A stretch of DNA of 64,000 bases, taken from the NCBI RefSeq assembly GCF_030813115.1, contig NZ_JAUSTY010000002.1:124001-188000 (forward strand). The letters are read 5' to 3'. This DNA is from Bacillus horti (GTDB lineage Bacteria; Bacillota; Bacilli; Caldalkalibacillales; JCM-10596). The translations under genes were made by a program, and so were the position numbers. Positions 55,060 through 64,000 of this stretch are shown piece after piece (the first letter of the stretch is position 1; each line of letters starts with the position of its first letter). Under the pieces are notes generated by a model, which was not told where the DNA came from, ran no database searches, and saw only the letters and a list, made by a program, of their open reading frames with translations.

Positions 55060-56328
55060 ATGACATCTGTTATCAGTATAGTGGTTGTGTTTGGTGCACT
55101 TATCTTTTTTCACGAGTTAGGTCACTTAATTCTGGCCAAGCGTGCAGGAATCTTATGTAGGGAATTTGCTATTGGTTTTGGTCCGAAGCTATTTTCCTTT
55201 GTTAGAAATGAGACGGTTTATACGATCCGTTTATTACCGCTAGGTGGATTTGTTCGTATGGCTGGAGAGGACCCTGAGCTTATTGATATAAAGACGGGTC
55301 ATGACGTTGCAGTAATAACGAACCGAGAAGGTCAGGTTGAGAAGCTGATCATTAACAATAAAAAAGACTTTCCTGAAGCTAAGACGATCAATGTGAGTAA
55401 GATTGATCTTGTGCATAAGCTTGTCATTGAAGGGTACGATCATGAGGATCAGCTGTTAAGCTTTGATGTACACCCTCAAGCGAAAATGGTCTATAACGGA
55501 AAGGAAACACAGATTGCTCCATGGGATCGTCAATTTGGGAGTAAGACGGTGGGGCAACGGGCTCTTGCTATTTTTGCCGGACCATTAGCCAATTTTCTTC
55601 TTGCTGTTGTCTTACTATTTGCCTTTGCTTTGTATAATGGCTTGCCTGGTGAGGAAGCGTTAATTGGAGAGGTTATCCCTGACTCTGCTGCTTTAGAGGC
55701 AGGTTTGCAGGATGGAGACCTTGTGACGGCTATTAATGGAGAATCTATTCAGCGCTGGACTGATTTTCAGCGTATCATTAGCTCCTATCCAGAGCAGGAA
55801 GTAAATTTAACCATTTCAAGAGATGGACAACAGATAGAGGTACCAGTCACACCGATGTCTCGTGAAACACAAACACTCGAAGGAGAGGTTGTGTATGAGG
55901 GCTTCATCGGAGTAGCACCAGCTACAGAACGCTCCTTCTTAGCGGCAATACAGTATGGCTTTGTTCGAACATATGAAATCATAGCCTTACTATTCCAGGC
56001 CTTGGGAATGTTAGTTACTGGAACGTTCACAATTGATGATCTAGCTGGACCAGTAGGTATTTTCCAAATTACAGGTCAGGCTGCTGAGCAAGGTTTAGCT
56101 GTTCTTTTACAATTTGCTGCCTTCTTAAGCATAAACCTAGGGATTATGAATCTCCTACCAATACCTGCATTAGACGGTGGAAGGCTGATATTTATTGGAT
56201 TAGAGGCGTTACGTGGTAAGCCGATCGATCCACAGAAAGAAAGTCTCGTTCATTTTGTGGGCTTTGCTTTATTAATGCTTTTAATTCTAGTCGTAACATG
56301 GAATGATATTCAACGCATTTTCTTTTAA
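55060..56328 (+). CDS. rasP: site-2 zinc metalloprotease RseP/RasP
   Basis: Membrane protease that cleaves anti-sigma factors and leftover signal peptides within the membrane. 422 residues. The zinc motif HELGH is at residues 18-22 in the first helix. A PDZ domain spans about 195-275, and the second zinc region is NLLPIPALDGGRL near 365. The order dxr-rasP-proS is that of B. subtilis. Confidence 0.97.
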   Translation: MTSVISIVVVFGALIFFHELGHLILAKRAGILCREFAIGFGPKLFSFVRNETVYTIRLLPLGGFVRMAGEDPELIDIKTGHDVAVITNREGQVEKLIINNKKDFPEAKTINVSKIDLVHKLVIEGYDHEDQLLSFDVHPQAKMVYNGKETQIAPWDRQFGSKTVGQRALAIFAGPLANFLLAVVLLFAFALYNGLPGEEALIGEVIPDSAALEAGLQDGDLVTAINGESIQRWTDFQRIISSYPEQEVNLTISRDGQQIEVPVTPMSRETQTLEGEVVYEGFIGVAPATERSFLAAIQYGFVRTYEIIALLFQALGMLVTGTFTIDDLAGPVGIFQITGQAAEQGLAVLLQFAAFLSINLGIMNLLPIPALDGGRLIFIGLEALRGKPIDPQKESLVHFVGFALLMLLILVVTWNDIQRIFF

Positions 56329-56363
56329 TATAAATGGTTTGTTCTAGGGGAGGAGTATTACAC

Positions 56364-58085
56364 ATGCGCCAGCAACATTCTTTCTTACCAACATTACGAG
56401 ACGTACCAGCAGATGCAGAGGTGATTAGCCACCAGTTAATGCTTCGAGCTGGATTAATGAGACAGATCGCCTCAGGGCTTTATTCCTATCTTCCACTGGG
56501 ACAAAAGGTTATTCGTAAGGTACAAGAGATTGTCCGTGATGAAATGAATAAAACAGGCTCTGAAGAGGTTTTACTGTCTACTTTGCACCCTGCAGAGCTA
56601 TGGCATGAGACAGGCAGATGGGATGTATATGGACCAGAATTAATGAGGCTAAAGGATCGACATGAACGAGCCTTTGCTTTGGGGCCAACACATGAAGAGG
56701 TCATTACAAGTCTTGTCCGTGATGAGATTAAATCCTATAAAAAGCTCCCTTTATCCATGTACCAAATTCAAACAAAATTCCGTGATGAGCGCAGACCACG
56801 GTTTGGTGTACTACGCTCACGCGAATTTATCATGAAGGATGCCTACTCCTTCCATGCTACTGATGAAAGTCTGGATGAGATGTATCAGAAAATGTATAGC
56901 GCTTATATGAATATTTTTACTCGCTGTGGTCTTAACTTTCGGGCTGTCGAAGCGGATTCTGGAGCGATCGGTGGAACAGATACACATGAATTTATGGTGC
57001 TCTCTGAGATCGGAGAAGACACGATTGCTTTCAGTAATTCCTCAAGCTATGCGGCTAATATTGAAAAAGCGGAAGTCACTCAAACAAGCTATGAGCAGCT
57101 TGTGGTAGATGGGGATAAAGAAAAGCAGGTTGTTGATACTCCAAATGTGAGAACGGTAGAAGAGCTTGCTGCATTCTTAGCTGTTGAGCCAAATCAAATC
57201 ATTAAAAGTGTTGCCTTTGAAGTTGATAGTGAAATAGTTGTAGCGCTTGTTCGTGGTGATTTTGAAATCAATGAGACAAAGGTTAAGGTGCTTTTAGGAG
57301 GACAAACCATTGAGTTATTGAGCCCTGAAAGTGTGGTACAAGACCTCAAATCTGTTCCAGGGTTTGTTGGGCCTGTTGGGCCTGTTGGATTACAGGTGAA
57401 AATTGTAGCTGATAATAGTGTCAAAGGAATGGCTGGAGCAGTTGTAGGAGCTAATGAAAAGGATAAGCACATACAGTATGTGAGTCCAGAAAGAGATTTC
57501 ACTGTTGAAGGATACTACGATTTACGAAACATAGTTGAAGGCGATCCAAGTCCTGATGGACAAGGCATCATCCAATTTGCTGAAGGAATAGAGGTTGGAC
57601 ACGTCTTTAAGCTTGGAACGAAGTATAGTGAAGCGATGGGGGCAATCTTCCTTGACGAAAATGGAAAGGATAAGCCAATGATTATGGGCTGTTACGGAAT
57701 TGGCGTGACGCGTATCCTGGCTGCTGTCATTGAACAGAACCATGATGAAAAGGGGATCGTGTGGCCTGTGTCTCTAGCCCCGTATGATATTCACCTGATT
57801 ACGGTAAATCCGAAGGATGAACAGCAGCAAGAGCTAGGAGAAAAGCTTTATCAAGAGCTTAGAAATCAGCGATTTGATGTTCTGTACGATGATCGTAAGG
57901 AAAGACCGGGTGTTAAATTTAACGACTCTGATTTAATGGGCCTACCAGTACGAATTACAGTAGGGAAGAAAGCTCAAGAGGGGATCATAGAGGTGAAAGC
58001 TAGGAAGAGCGGAGACATGGAGGAGATCCATGTGAACGAACTAGAGGCTTATCTACAGAAATTTTTTGATCAAGCGACCTCTTAG
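56364..58085 (+). CDS. proS: prolyl-tRNA synthetase (bacterial type)
   Basis: Charges tRNA-Pro. 573 residues from the ATG at 56364 after GGGGAGGAG, which gives [30 protein letters not shown] as in relatives. Class II motif 2 is [28 protein letters not shown] YbaK-type editing insertion domain occupies about 225-390, and the C-terminal anticodon domain starts near 470 ([10 protein letters not shown]). No T-box leader is visible, since only 35 bases separate it from ras[11 protein letters not shown] repeat sits in the editing domain. Confidence 0.97.
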   Translation: MRQQHSFLPTLRDVPADAEVISHQLMLRAGLMRQIASGLYSYLPLGQKVIRKVQEIVRDEMNKTGSEEVLLSTLHPAELWHETGRWDVYGPELMRLKDRHERAFALGPTHEEVITSLVRDEIKSYKKLPLSMYQIQTKFRDERRPRFGVLRSREFIMKDAYSFHATDESLDEMYQKMYSAYMNIFTRCGLNFRAVEADSGAIGGTDTHEFMVLSEIGEDTIAFSNSSSYAANIEKAEVTQTSYEQLVVDGDKEKQVVDTPNVRTVEELAAFLAVEPNQIIKSVAFEVDSEIVVALVRGDFEINETKVKVLLGGQTIELLSPESVVQDLKSVPGFVGPVGPVGLQVKIVADNSVKGMAGAVVGANEKDKHIQYVSPERDFTVEGYYDLRNIVEGDPSPDGQGIIQFAEGIEVGHVFKLGTKYSEAMGAIFLDENGKDKPMIMGCYGIGVTRILAAVIEQNHDEKGIVWPVSLAPYDIHLITVNPKDEQQQELGEKLYQELRNQRFDVLYDDRKERPGVKFNDSDLMGLPVRITVGKKAQEGIIEVKARKSGDMEEIHVNELEAYLQKFFDQATS

Positions 58086-58195
58086 TTTTACTTTATAATT
58101 TAACTTACTGTATAGAAGTACAAATGAAAAAACACAAAGAATTAATTTAAATAGTCTATCTTTTATCAGCATACTATCAAGTGAATGAAAGACTA

Positions 58196-58250
58196 AGAAG
58201 TGCTCACGGTTTCTTTCTGGATAGAAAGGATCTAGAGAGCACTTTTTTTT
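58196..58250 (+). terminator. rho-independent terminator after proS
   Basis: AGTGCTC (58199-58205) pairs with GAGCACT (58237-58243). A second stem (TTTCT...AGAAA) lies inside, and a run of eight T follows. Confidence 0.85.
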
Positions 58251-58259
58251 ACCGCCCTT

Positions 58260-58415
58260 TTAGAAGCCATGTGATTGCTTATAATAATTGGCTTTTGATA
58301 GTTCAACTTCTTTGTCTAGCTTCATTCTTCTAAAAGCTTTTTCAAGAAGATTCTTTTTGTGATCAGACGAAATAGAAAATTGAATCTGTAGAGAAAACAG
58401 ACGTAAAGTTAACAT
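58260..58415 (-). CDS. small YrzI-like protein
   Basis: 51 residues on the minus strand from the ATG at 58415, with AAAGGATG upstream. The N-terminus is hydrophobic (MLTLRLFSLQIQFSI) and the rest is a charged amphipathic helix (HKKNLLEKAFRRMKLDKEVELSKANYYKQ). This layout resembles the YrzI/TIGR02413 family of small Bacillus proteins, whose function is unknown to me. It is the only minus-strand gene after 5.1 kb and converges on proS. Confidence 0.55.
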   Translation of the reverse strand: MLTLRLFSLQIQFSISSDHKKNLLEKAFRRMKLDKEVELSKANYYKQSHGF

Positions 58416-58584
58416 GATATCATCCTTTCGAATTAACGTTTTTATTTGATAATGTAAGTATATAAGGAATACTCTTGGTCTCAAACGTACATCAGCAGGA
58501 TTACCCGCTACGTCTAAGGACTGATTTTATATCAGGAACTAGAAGGAGAGTACCAAGTTTTTATCCCCATAATTGTTCTAATTC

Positions 58585-58593
58585 TGATAAAAT
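58585..58593 (+). promoter_or_regulatory. possible extended -10 promoter of polC
   Basis: TGATAAAAT provides a TGn extension and a near-consensus -10 box, about 110 bases before polC. No good -35 box is seen. Confidence 0.35.
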
Positions 58594-58704
58594 GAAAAAA
58601 GAGTTTTATTTGTATCATCAGAATGATTCATATTTCAGCTGAAGCAATACTTTTATGAAGGATCGAGAGATAGAAGGGTTATACGGAGTAAGGAGGGAAT
58701 GAAA

Positions 58705-61700
58705 TTGTCCAAAGAGAGATTGACTAAACATGAGAGATTCAAAATGCTCGTTGAGCAGGTTAGCATTCCCCAAGAAAATATGGATATGTTAGATCAAGCC
58801 TACATAGATAAGCTGCAGGTGGATAGGCAGCAAAAAGTCTGGACGTTCTATCTGGTTATTCCTCGGATCGTTCCACATACACTTTATCAATTGCTCTGCG
58901 CTAAAATAGATGAGAGCTTTCAGCATATTGCTCAGGTTTATGTGAATGTAGCCTTTGCTGATCCATGTGATAAATCAGAGCTTTTTCAAGAATATTGGCC
59001 CTTATTTGTGGAGCAAAATAAAACACAGCTAAATGGATTGTATCGGCGCCTGCAGGAAAAACCACCAGTATGGCATAAAGATGGTATCTCGTTTACACTT
59101 CAAAATGAGTTTGAAACCAATATCATTAAAAATAAAATAGAGCCTTTGGTGGGACAGTTCTTTTCACAATTTACGGAATGGAATGTGAAGGTTAGTTTTG
59201 AGCTAGAGGAATCAGACACAGCGTTCCAGCAATTCGTAGAGGCTAGAGATAAAGAGGATAAGAATCGAGCAGAGCAAGCCTTAAAAGAAATGGTAGAAGC
59301 AGAGGCGAAGCAGCCTGCCAAGCAGCCAGCTCATGGTGGGGGTGGATATGGTGGCGGTGGCCAAGGGAATTACCAGCGCCGGGCGAGAAATCGTGATGCT
59401 TCAAGTGATGTGCTCGTCGGTTACCGAATCAAAGAGGAGCCAGTCCCAATCAAGCAGATTCAAGAGGAAGAAAGAAGAATCTGTATGCAGGGAACAATCT
59501 TTAATATAGATTTAAGAGAGCTGCGTAGTGGTCGGACTTTACTAACCTTCCATATTACAGACTATACAGATTCTATTTGTGTAAAAATGTTCTCTAGAGA
59601 TAAAGAGGATGTTCCGATTTTTGAGTCACTTAAAAAGGGCATGTGGGTTAAGGTTCAAGGCTCTGTGCAAATGGATACGTTCCTGCGTGACCTCGTGTTA
59701 ATGGCTAATGATATTAACCTGATTACAGTCAAACAAAGAGAAGACCAAAGCGAAGTAAAAAGGGTTGAATTGCATACCCATTCCAATATGTCTGCCATGG
59801 ATGCGATCACTCCAGTTGGAGATCTTGTAGCTCAAGCAGCTAAATGGGGTCATCCAGCTATAGCTATTACCGATCATGGAGTTGCTCAGGCGTTTCCTGA
59901 AGCGTACAGCGCTTCTAAAAAGCATGGCATCAAAGTGATTTATGGTATAGAGGCTAATCTAGTGGATGATGGTGTGCCTATGGTATACATGCCTCAGCCA
60001 AGAGAGCTGATTGATGAGACCTATGTTGTCTTTGACGTAGAGACGACCGGTTTATCGGCTGTGTATAACAAAATCATTGAGCTAGCCGGTGTAAAAATTC
60101 GACGTGGAGAGGTGATCGAACGCTTTGAGCGGTTTGTAAATCCTCATGAGCCAATAACAGAACTAATCACGCAATTAACAGGTATAACTGATGAGATGGT
60201 CAAGGATGCCCCTGAGCTAGTGGATGTCCTTCATGATTTTAAAGAGTTTATCGGAGATCATACTCTTGTTGCACATAATGCTAGCTTTGATATGGGTTTT
60301 ATCCACATGGGCTATAAGCAACTAGATATCGAGATTAACAACCCAGTTCTTGATACATTAGAGCTCGCTCGATTTCTTTTTCCAGAAATGCGCAATCACA
60401 GGCTGAATACACTATGTAAAAAGTTCTCCATTGAACTGCTAAATCATCATAGAGCCGTTTATGATGCGGAGGCAACAGGGTACCTGCTATGGAAGCTTAT
60501 TATAGCGACAAATGAAAGAGAGATTACTAGATTAGATCAACTCAATGAGCACAAAGGGGAAAACGACTTTCACCGACTAAGGCCGTCTCATTGTATTTTA
60601 TTAGTTCAAAACCAACAAGGCTTGCGTAATCTGTATAAGCTAATTTCCTTATCCCATATTCAATACTTTCATCGAACGCCAAGAATTCCAAGAAGTCTCC
60701 TACAAGAGTACAGAGAAGGAATCATTGTAGGGTCAGGCTGTGATAAAGGTGAGGTCTTTGAAGGGATGATGCAGAAATCTCCAGAGGAAGTGGAGAAGAT
60801 AGCTGAGTTCTACGATTATCTCGAAATTCAGCCAGTAGGAAACTATAGTCATTTAATCGCAAGAGAGCTTGTTAAGAATGAGGCTCATATTCAAGAGATT
60901 CTAGCCAACATTGTAGAATTAGGTAAGAAGCTGAATAAACCAGTTGTAGCGACAGGGAATGTTCATTATATTGAACCAATCGAAAAAGTCTATCGCAAAA
61001 TTCTTATCACAACTCTTGGTGGGGCTTCTCCACTAAATCCAGAGCAGCTCCCTGATACACATTTCCGTACCACAGATGAAATGCTAGAGGAGTTTCAATT
61101 TCTAGGTCCAGAGCTAGCTAACGAGGTGGTTATTTCAGCTACTCACCATATTCAAGAACAAATTGAGCAAGTAAAGCCGATCCCTGATGACCTTTATACA
61201 CCTAAAATTGAAGGTGCCGAGGATGAGATCCGCAATATGAGCTATTCTAAGGCAAAAAGCATTTATGGAGACCCTTTGCCAGAAATTGTTGAGAAACGCT
61301 TAGAAAAAGAGCTAAACAGTATTATTGGACATGGCTTCTCTGTTATCTATCTGATCTCTTCTAAGCTAGTAAAAAAATCATTAGCAGACGGTTACTTAGT
61401 TGGATCAAGGGGGTCGGTTGGATCTTCCCTGGTGGCGACTTTTACAGATATAACAGAGGTTAATCCATTGCCTCCTCACTATGTCTGTACTTCCTGTCAT
61501 TATCATGAGTTTTTTGATGATGGTTCAGTAGCATCTGGCTATGACCTGCCGGTAAAAAATTGTCCAAGCTGTGGAGAGGTATTGTTCAAGGATGGTCAGG
61601 ACATCCCCTTTGAAACCTTCCTAGGATTTAAAGGAGACAAAGTTCCCGATATTGATCTTAACTTTTCCGGAGAATATCAGCCTATTGCCCATAAATATAC

Positions 61701-63066
61701 TCAGGAGCTGTTCGGTACGGATTACGTTTATCGAGCAGGTACGATTGGTACAGTGGCTGATAAGACGGCGTTTGGCTTTGTGAAAAAGTATGAGGAGGAA
61801 ACAAGCTCTACCTTCCGCTCGGCTGAAATTCTGCGCCTTGCTTCAGGCTGTACGGGAGTAAAAAGAACAACGGGACAGCATCCTGGTGGGATTATTGTTG
61901 TCCCATCCGAATATGAAATCTATGATTTTTGTCCCATCCAGTTTCCAGCGGATGATGTGGATTCAGAATGGCGCACCACGCATTTTGATTTCCATTCCAT
62001 ACACGATAATTTGCTGAAGCTTGATATACTTGGGCACGATGATCCTACAGTGATCCGTATGCTTCAGGATCTATCTGGTAAGGATCCAAAAAGCATTCCA
62101 CTTGACGATCCCAAAGTTATGTCGATCTTCAGTAGTACAGAAGCCTTAGGCGTTACATCAGAGCAAATTATGTCTGTGACAGGCTCATTAGGAATTCCAG
62201 AATTCGGTACGAGATTTGTTCGTCAGATGCTTGAGGATACTAAGCCTACGACCTTTGCAGAGCTGGTTCAAATTTCTGGACTGTCTCATGGTACGGACGT
62301 TTGGTTAAACAATGCCCAGGAGCTGATCAGACAAGAGATAGCTCCGCTTTCTCAGGTTATTTCAACGAGGGATGACATCATGGTTTACCTCATTCATAAG
62401 GGCTTAGATCCTTCAAAAGCTTTCACAATCATGGAAAAAGTAAGGAAGGGTAAAGGTCTTGAGGAAGACGATATCCAATATATGAAGCAATTCGATGTGC
62501 CTGACTGGTACATTGATTCATGTCAGAAGATCAAATACATGTTCCCTAAGGCTCACGCCGCAGCGTATGTTCTAATGGCTGTTAGAATTTCATACTTTAA
62601 AGTATACGAGCCGATTCTATTCTATGCTTCCTACTTCACTGTTCGAGCCGATGATTTTGATGTCTCTTTAGCCGTAAAAGGATCTTCTGCTGTGCGCAAA
62701 AGAATAGAAGAGATTAATGAGAAGGGGAACGATGCCCTGCCTAAGGAAAAGAGTTTACTTACCGTTCTAGAGCTTTGTCTTGAAATGCTAGAAAGGGGTC
62801 TGCACTTTAAAAAGGTAGACTTGTATCGCTCTCATTCCACACAATTTATCGTAGATGGGGATGGCTTAATCCCGCCATTCAATGCGATCCCTGGAGTAGG
62901 GACGAACGCGGCCATCAATATTGAAAAGGCAAGAGAGGGAGGAGAGTTCCTATCTAAGGAGGATCTGCAATCCCGCTGTAAAATTACCAAAACGGTGCTT
63001 GAATATCTAGATGAGCAGGGCTGCTTAACCGGATTGCCTGAAAGCAACCAGCTATCCTTGTTCTAA
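58705..63066 (+). CDS. polC: DNA polymerase III alpha subunit, Gram-positive type PolC
   Basis: Main replicative polymerase of Firmicutes. About 1453 residues, the usual size. The order is: N-terminal domain; OB fold (about 235-335); PHP domain beginning [18 protein letters not shown]; an inserted DEDDh proofreading exonuclease ([23 protein letters not shown] ... HNASFDMGF ... [11 protein letters not shown]); the rest of PHP; a zinc site (CTSCHYHEF...KNCPSCG); the palm with [18 protein letters not shown]; then fingers and a C-terminal duplex-binding part. TTG 58705 is 8 bases after GGAGG; ATG 58699 is too close. A Gly-rich stretch ([14 protein letters not shown]) precedes the OB fold. Confidence 0.97.
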   Translation: MSKERLTKHERFKMLVEQVSIPQENMDMLDQAYIDKLQVDRQQKVWTFYLVIPRIVPHTLYQLLCAKIDESFQHIAQVYVNVAFADPCDKSELFQEYWPLFVEQNKTQLNGLYRRLQEKPPVWHKDGISFTLQNEFETNIIKNKIEPLVGQFFSQFTEWNVKVSFELEESDTAFQQFVEARDKEDKNRAEQALKEMVEAEAKQPAKQPAHGGGGYGGGGQGNYQRRARNRDASSDVLVGYRIKEEPVPIKQIQEEERRICMQGTIFNIDLRELRSGRTLLTFHITDYTDSICVKMFSRDKEDVPIFESLKKGMWVKVQGSVQMDTFLRDLVLMANDINLITVKQREDQSEVKRVELHTHSNMSAMDAITPVGDLVAQAAKWGHPAIAITDHGVAQAFPEAYSASKKHGIKVIYGIEANLVDDGVPMVYMPQPRELIDETYVVFDVETTGLSAVYNKIIELAGVKIRRGEVIERFERFVNPHEPITELITQLTGITDEMVKDAPELVDVLHDFKEFIGDHTLVAHNASFDMGFIHMGYKQLDIEINNPVLDTLELARFLFPEMRNHRLNTLCKKFSIELLNHHRAVYDAEATGYLLWKLIIATNEREITRLDQLNEHKGENDFHRLRPSHCILLVQNQQGLRNLYKLISLSHIQYFHRTPRIPRSLLQEYREGIIVGSGCDKGEVFEGMMQKSPEEVEKIAEFYDYLEIQPVGNYSHLIARELVKNEAHIQEILANIVELGKKLNKPVVATGNVHYIEPIEKVYRKILITTLGGASPLNPEQLPDTHFRTTDEMLEEFQFLGPELANEVVISATHHIQEQIEQVKPIPDDLYTPKIEGAEDEIRNMSYSKAKSIYGDPLPEIVEKRLEKELNSIIGHGFSVIYLISSKLVKKSLADGYLVGSRGSVGSSLVATFTDITEVNPLPPHYVCTSCHYHEFFDDGSVASGYDLPVKNCPSCGEVLFKDGQDIPFETFLGFKGDKVPDIDLNFSGEYQPIAHKYTQELFGTDYVYRAGTIGTVADKTAFGFVKKYEEETSSTFRSAEILRLASGCTGVKRTTGQHPGGIIVVPSEYEIYDFCPIQFPADDVDSEWRTTHFDFHSIHDNLLKLDILGHDDPTVIRMLQDLSGKDPKSIPLDDPKVMSIFSSTEALGVTSEQIMSVTGSLGIPEFGTRFVRQMLEDTKPTTFAELVQISGLSHGTDVWLNNAQELIRQEIAPLSQVISTRDDIMVYLIHKGLDPSKAFTIMEKVRKGKGLEEDDIQYMKQFDVPDWYIDSCQKIKYMFPKAHAAAYVLMAVRISYFKVYEPILFYASYFTVRADDFDVSLAVKGSSAVRKRIEEINEKGNDALPKEKSLLTVLELCLEMLERGLHFKKVDLYRSHSTQFIVDGDGLIPPFNAIPGVGTNAAINIEKAREGGEFLSKEDLQSRCKITKTVLEYLDEQGCLTGLPESNQLSLF

Positions 63067-63088
63067 TCAGCTGTAGATAGGGTAAAAG

Positions 63089-63117
63089 TTGCCTGCTCTA
63101 GAAGGTTATGATATAAT
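63089..63117 (+). promoter_or_regulatory. rimP-nusA promoter
   Basis: TTGCCT (63089-63094), ideal 17-base spacer, perfect TATAAT (63112-63117). The start would be near 63124, before the hairpin at 63151. Confidence 0.7.
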
Positions 63118-63150
63118 CTTTTTGGTAATACTGAGAATAAACTTTTCGTG

Positions 63151-63180
63151 AAGAGTGGGGATTCCCACTCTTTCGTTTTT
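63151..63180 (+). terminator. terminator or leader attenuator upstream of rimP
   Basis: Perfect stem AAGAGTGGG/CCCACTCTT with a GATT loop, then TCGTTTTTA. It would end polC transcripts, but it also lies inside the leader made from the 63089 promoter, so rimP must be expressed by read-through or antitermination. Confidence 0.75.
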
Positions 63181-63210
63181 AGTCTCATAGATTTAAAAGG
63201 AGGAAACTAG

Positions 63211-63681
63211 GTGAGCAAGAAGGTTACTGAGCTTACAGAAGAATTAGTAACACCAATCCTTGAGAGCAAAGGCTTAGAGCTAGTCGATATAGAGTTTAAA
63301 AAAGAAGGTGGCAACTGGTTTTTACGGGTATATATTGATAAGGATGGCGGTATTGACATTGATGAATGTGGAGCCGTTAGTGAGGAGCTATCCGCTCAGC
63401 TCGACAAGCTTGATCCGATCCCTCAGGCTTATTTTCTAGAGGTTTCTTCTCCAGGTGCAGAAAGACCTTTAAAGAAAGAGAAGGACATTCATCAAGCAAT
63501 AGGAAAAAACATAGCGATCACTACATATGAGCCTATTGATGGGGAGAAGGCCTTTGAAGGGCTACTTACTCAGTTTGACGGTGAATATCTTACATTAGAG
63601 GTTAAGGTAAAAACAAAAAAGAGATCTGTAACTGTACCATATGATAAAGTAGCCAGCGCAAAACTGGCCGTTGTTTTCTAA
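63211..63681 (+). CDS. rimP: ribosome maturation factor RimP
   Basis: Assists maturation of the 30S subunit. 156 residues in two domains. Motifs are [45 protein letters not shown] and [19 protein letters not shown]. The GTG start follows AAAGGAGG. It is followed 24 bases later by nusA, as in most bacteria. Confidence 0.96.
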   Translation: MSKKVTELTEELVTPILESKGLELVDIEFKKEGGNWFLRVYIDKDGGIDIDECGAVSEELSAQLDKLDPIPQAYFLEVSSPGAERPLKKEKDIHQAIGKNIAITTYEPIDGEKAFEGLLTQFDGEYLTLEVKVKTKKRSVTVPYDKVASAKLAVVF

Positions 63682-63705
63682 TTTGAAAGGAGGAGAAACA
63701 AGCAA

Positions 63706-64000
63706 ATGAATACTGATTTTATGGAAGCATTGGCAGCAGTGGAAAAGGAGAAGGGGATCAGTAAAGAGATCTTAATTGAAGCGATTGAAGCAGCCTTGAT
63801 CTCAGGCTATAAAAGAAATTTCCACTCAGCCCAGAATGTACGTGTGGACATTAATAGAGAAACTGGCTCAGTGCACGTATTCGCTAGAAAAAATATCGTC
63901 GAGGACATCGTTGATCCTAGACTTGAAATTAGCTTAGAAGGTGCTCAGGGAATAAATCCTAATTATCAGATTGATGATATTGTTGAGATTGAGGTTACAC
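63706..64000 (+). CDS. nusA: transcription factor NusA, 5' part (runs off the window)
   Basis: The first 98 codons read MNTDFMEALAAVEKEKGISKEILIEAIEAALISGYKRNF, which is the conserved NusA N-terminal domain that binds RNA polymerase. NusA controls pausing, termination and antitermination. ATG follows AAAGGAGGAG. The S1 and KH domains lie beyond the window edge. Confidence 0.95.
   Translation, partial: MNTDFMEALAAVEKEKGISKEILIEAIEAALISGYKRNFHSAQNVRVDINRETGSVHVFARKNIVEDIVDPRLEISLEGAQGINPNYQIDDIVEIEVT

Noticed and set aside
56329-56363. Possible T-box leader for proS
   Set aside because: Only 35 bases separate rasP and proS, too short for a T-box, and no T-box sequence is seen.
57367-57388. 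Short tandem repeat GGGCCTGTT within proS
   Set aside because: It encodes VGPVGPVG in frame in the editing domain. It is a small in-frame duplication without sign of function or mobility.

Overview
The window is a chromosomal segment of a Bacillus-like member of the Firmicutes (order Bacillales, probably Bacillaceae). It is moderately AT-rich, has strong GGAGG-type ribosome binding sites and many TTG/GTG starts, and carries PolC, CodY, TrmFO, a FliY-type motor switch and an undivided fla/che operon. From sucC to nusA the gene order follows the well-known Bacillus subtilis order almost gene for gene. Nearly every gene is on the + strand. I saw no tRNA, rRNA, CRISPR array, complete insertion sequence or prophage.

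Region 1 (1-7.1 kb) is the accessory part. After a ComM/YifB-type AAA+ gene come small, mostly strain-specific or broken genes: membrane proteins of unknown role, a decayed minus-strand gene abutting a truncated plus-strand fragment, a nested inverted repeat, a 25-residue holin-like toxin with an apparent antisense RNA (a type I toxin-antitoxin locus), a gene split by an in-frame stop, and an orphan lipoprotein. Region 2 (7.1-17.9 kb) holds sucCD, dprA, topA, trmFO and xerC-hslV-hslU-codY.

Region 3 (18.3-46.1 kb) is the fla/che operon: basal body rod and MS ring (flgBC, fliEFG), export apparatus (fliHIJ, fliZPQR, flhBA), hook (fliK, flgD, flgE), switch (fliM, fliY), SRP-like placement factors (flhF, flhG), chemotaxis (cheY, cheB, cheA, cheW, cheC, cheD) and the flagellar sigma factor sigD. 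Two genes in it are not part of the B. subtilis set as I know it: a TIGR02530-type protein after flgD and a 122-residue membrane protein between cheD and sigD. Region 4 (46.2-48.8 kb) has a FapA/DUF342 gene with its own palindrome-rich promoter, a small charged protein and a SwrB-like gene.

Region 5 (48.8-64 kb) is core housekeeping: rpsB, tsf, pyrH, frr, uppS, cdsA, dxr, rseP, proS, polC, rimP and the start of nusA. It links translation, lipid carrier and phospholipid synthesis, the MEP isoprenoid pathway and replication. One small YrzI-like gene lies on the opposite strand between proS and polC. The most interesting material is the type I toxin-antitoxin locus near 3.7-4.0 kb, the decayed genes around it, and several structured leaders.
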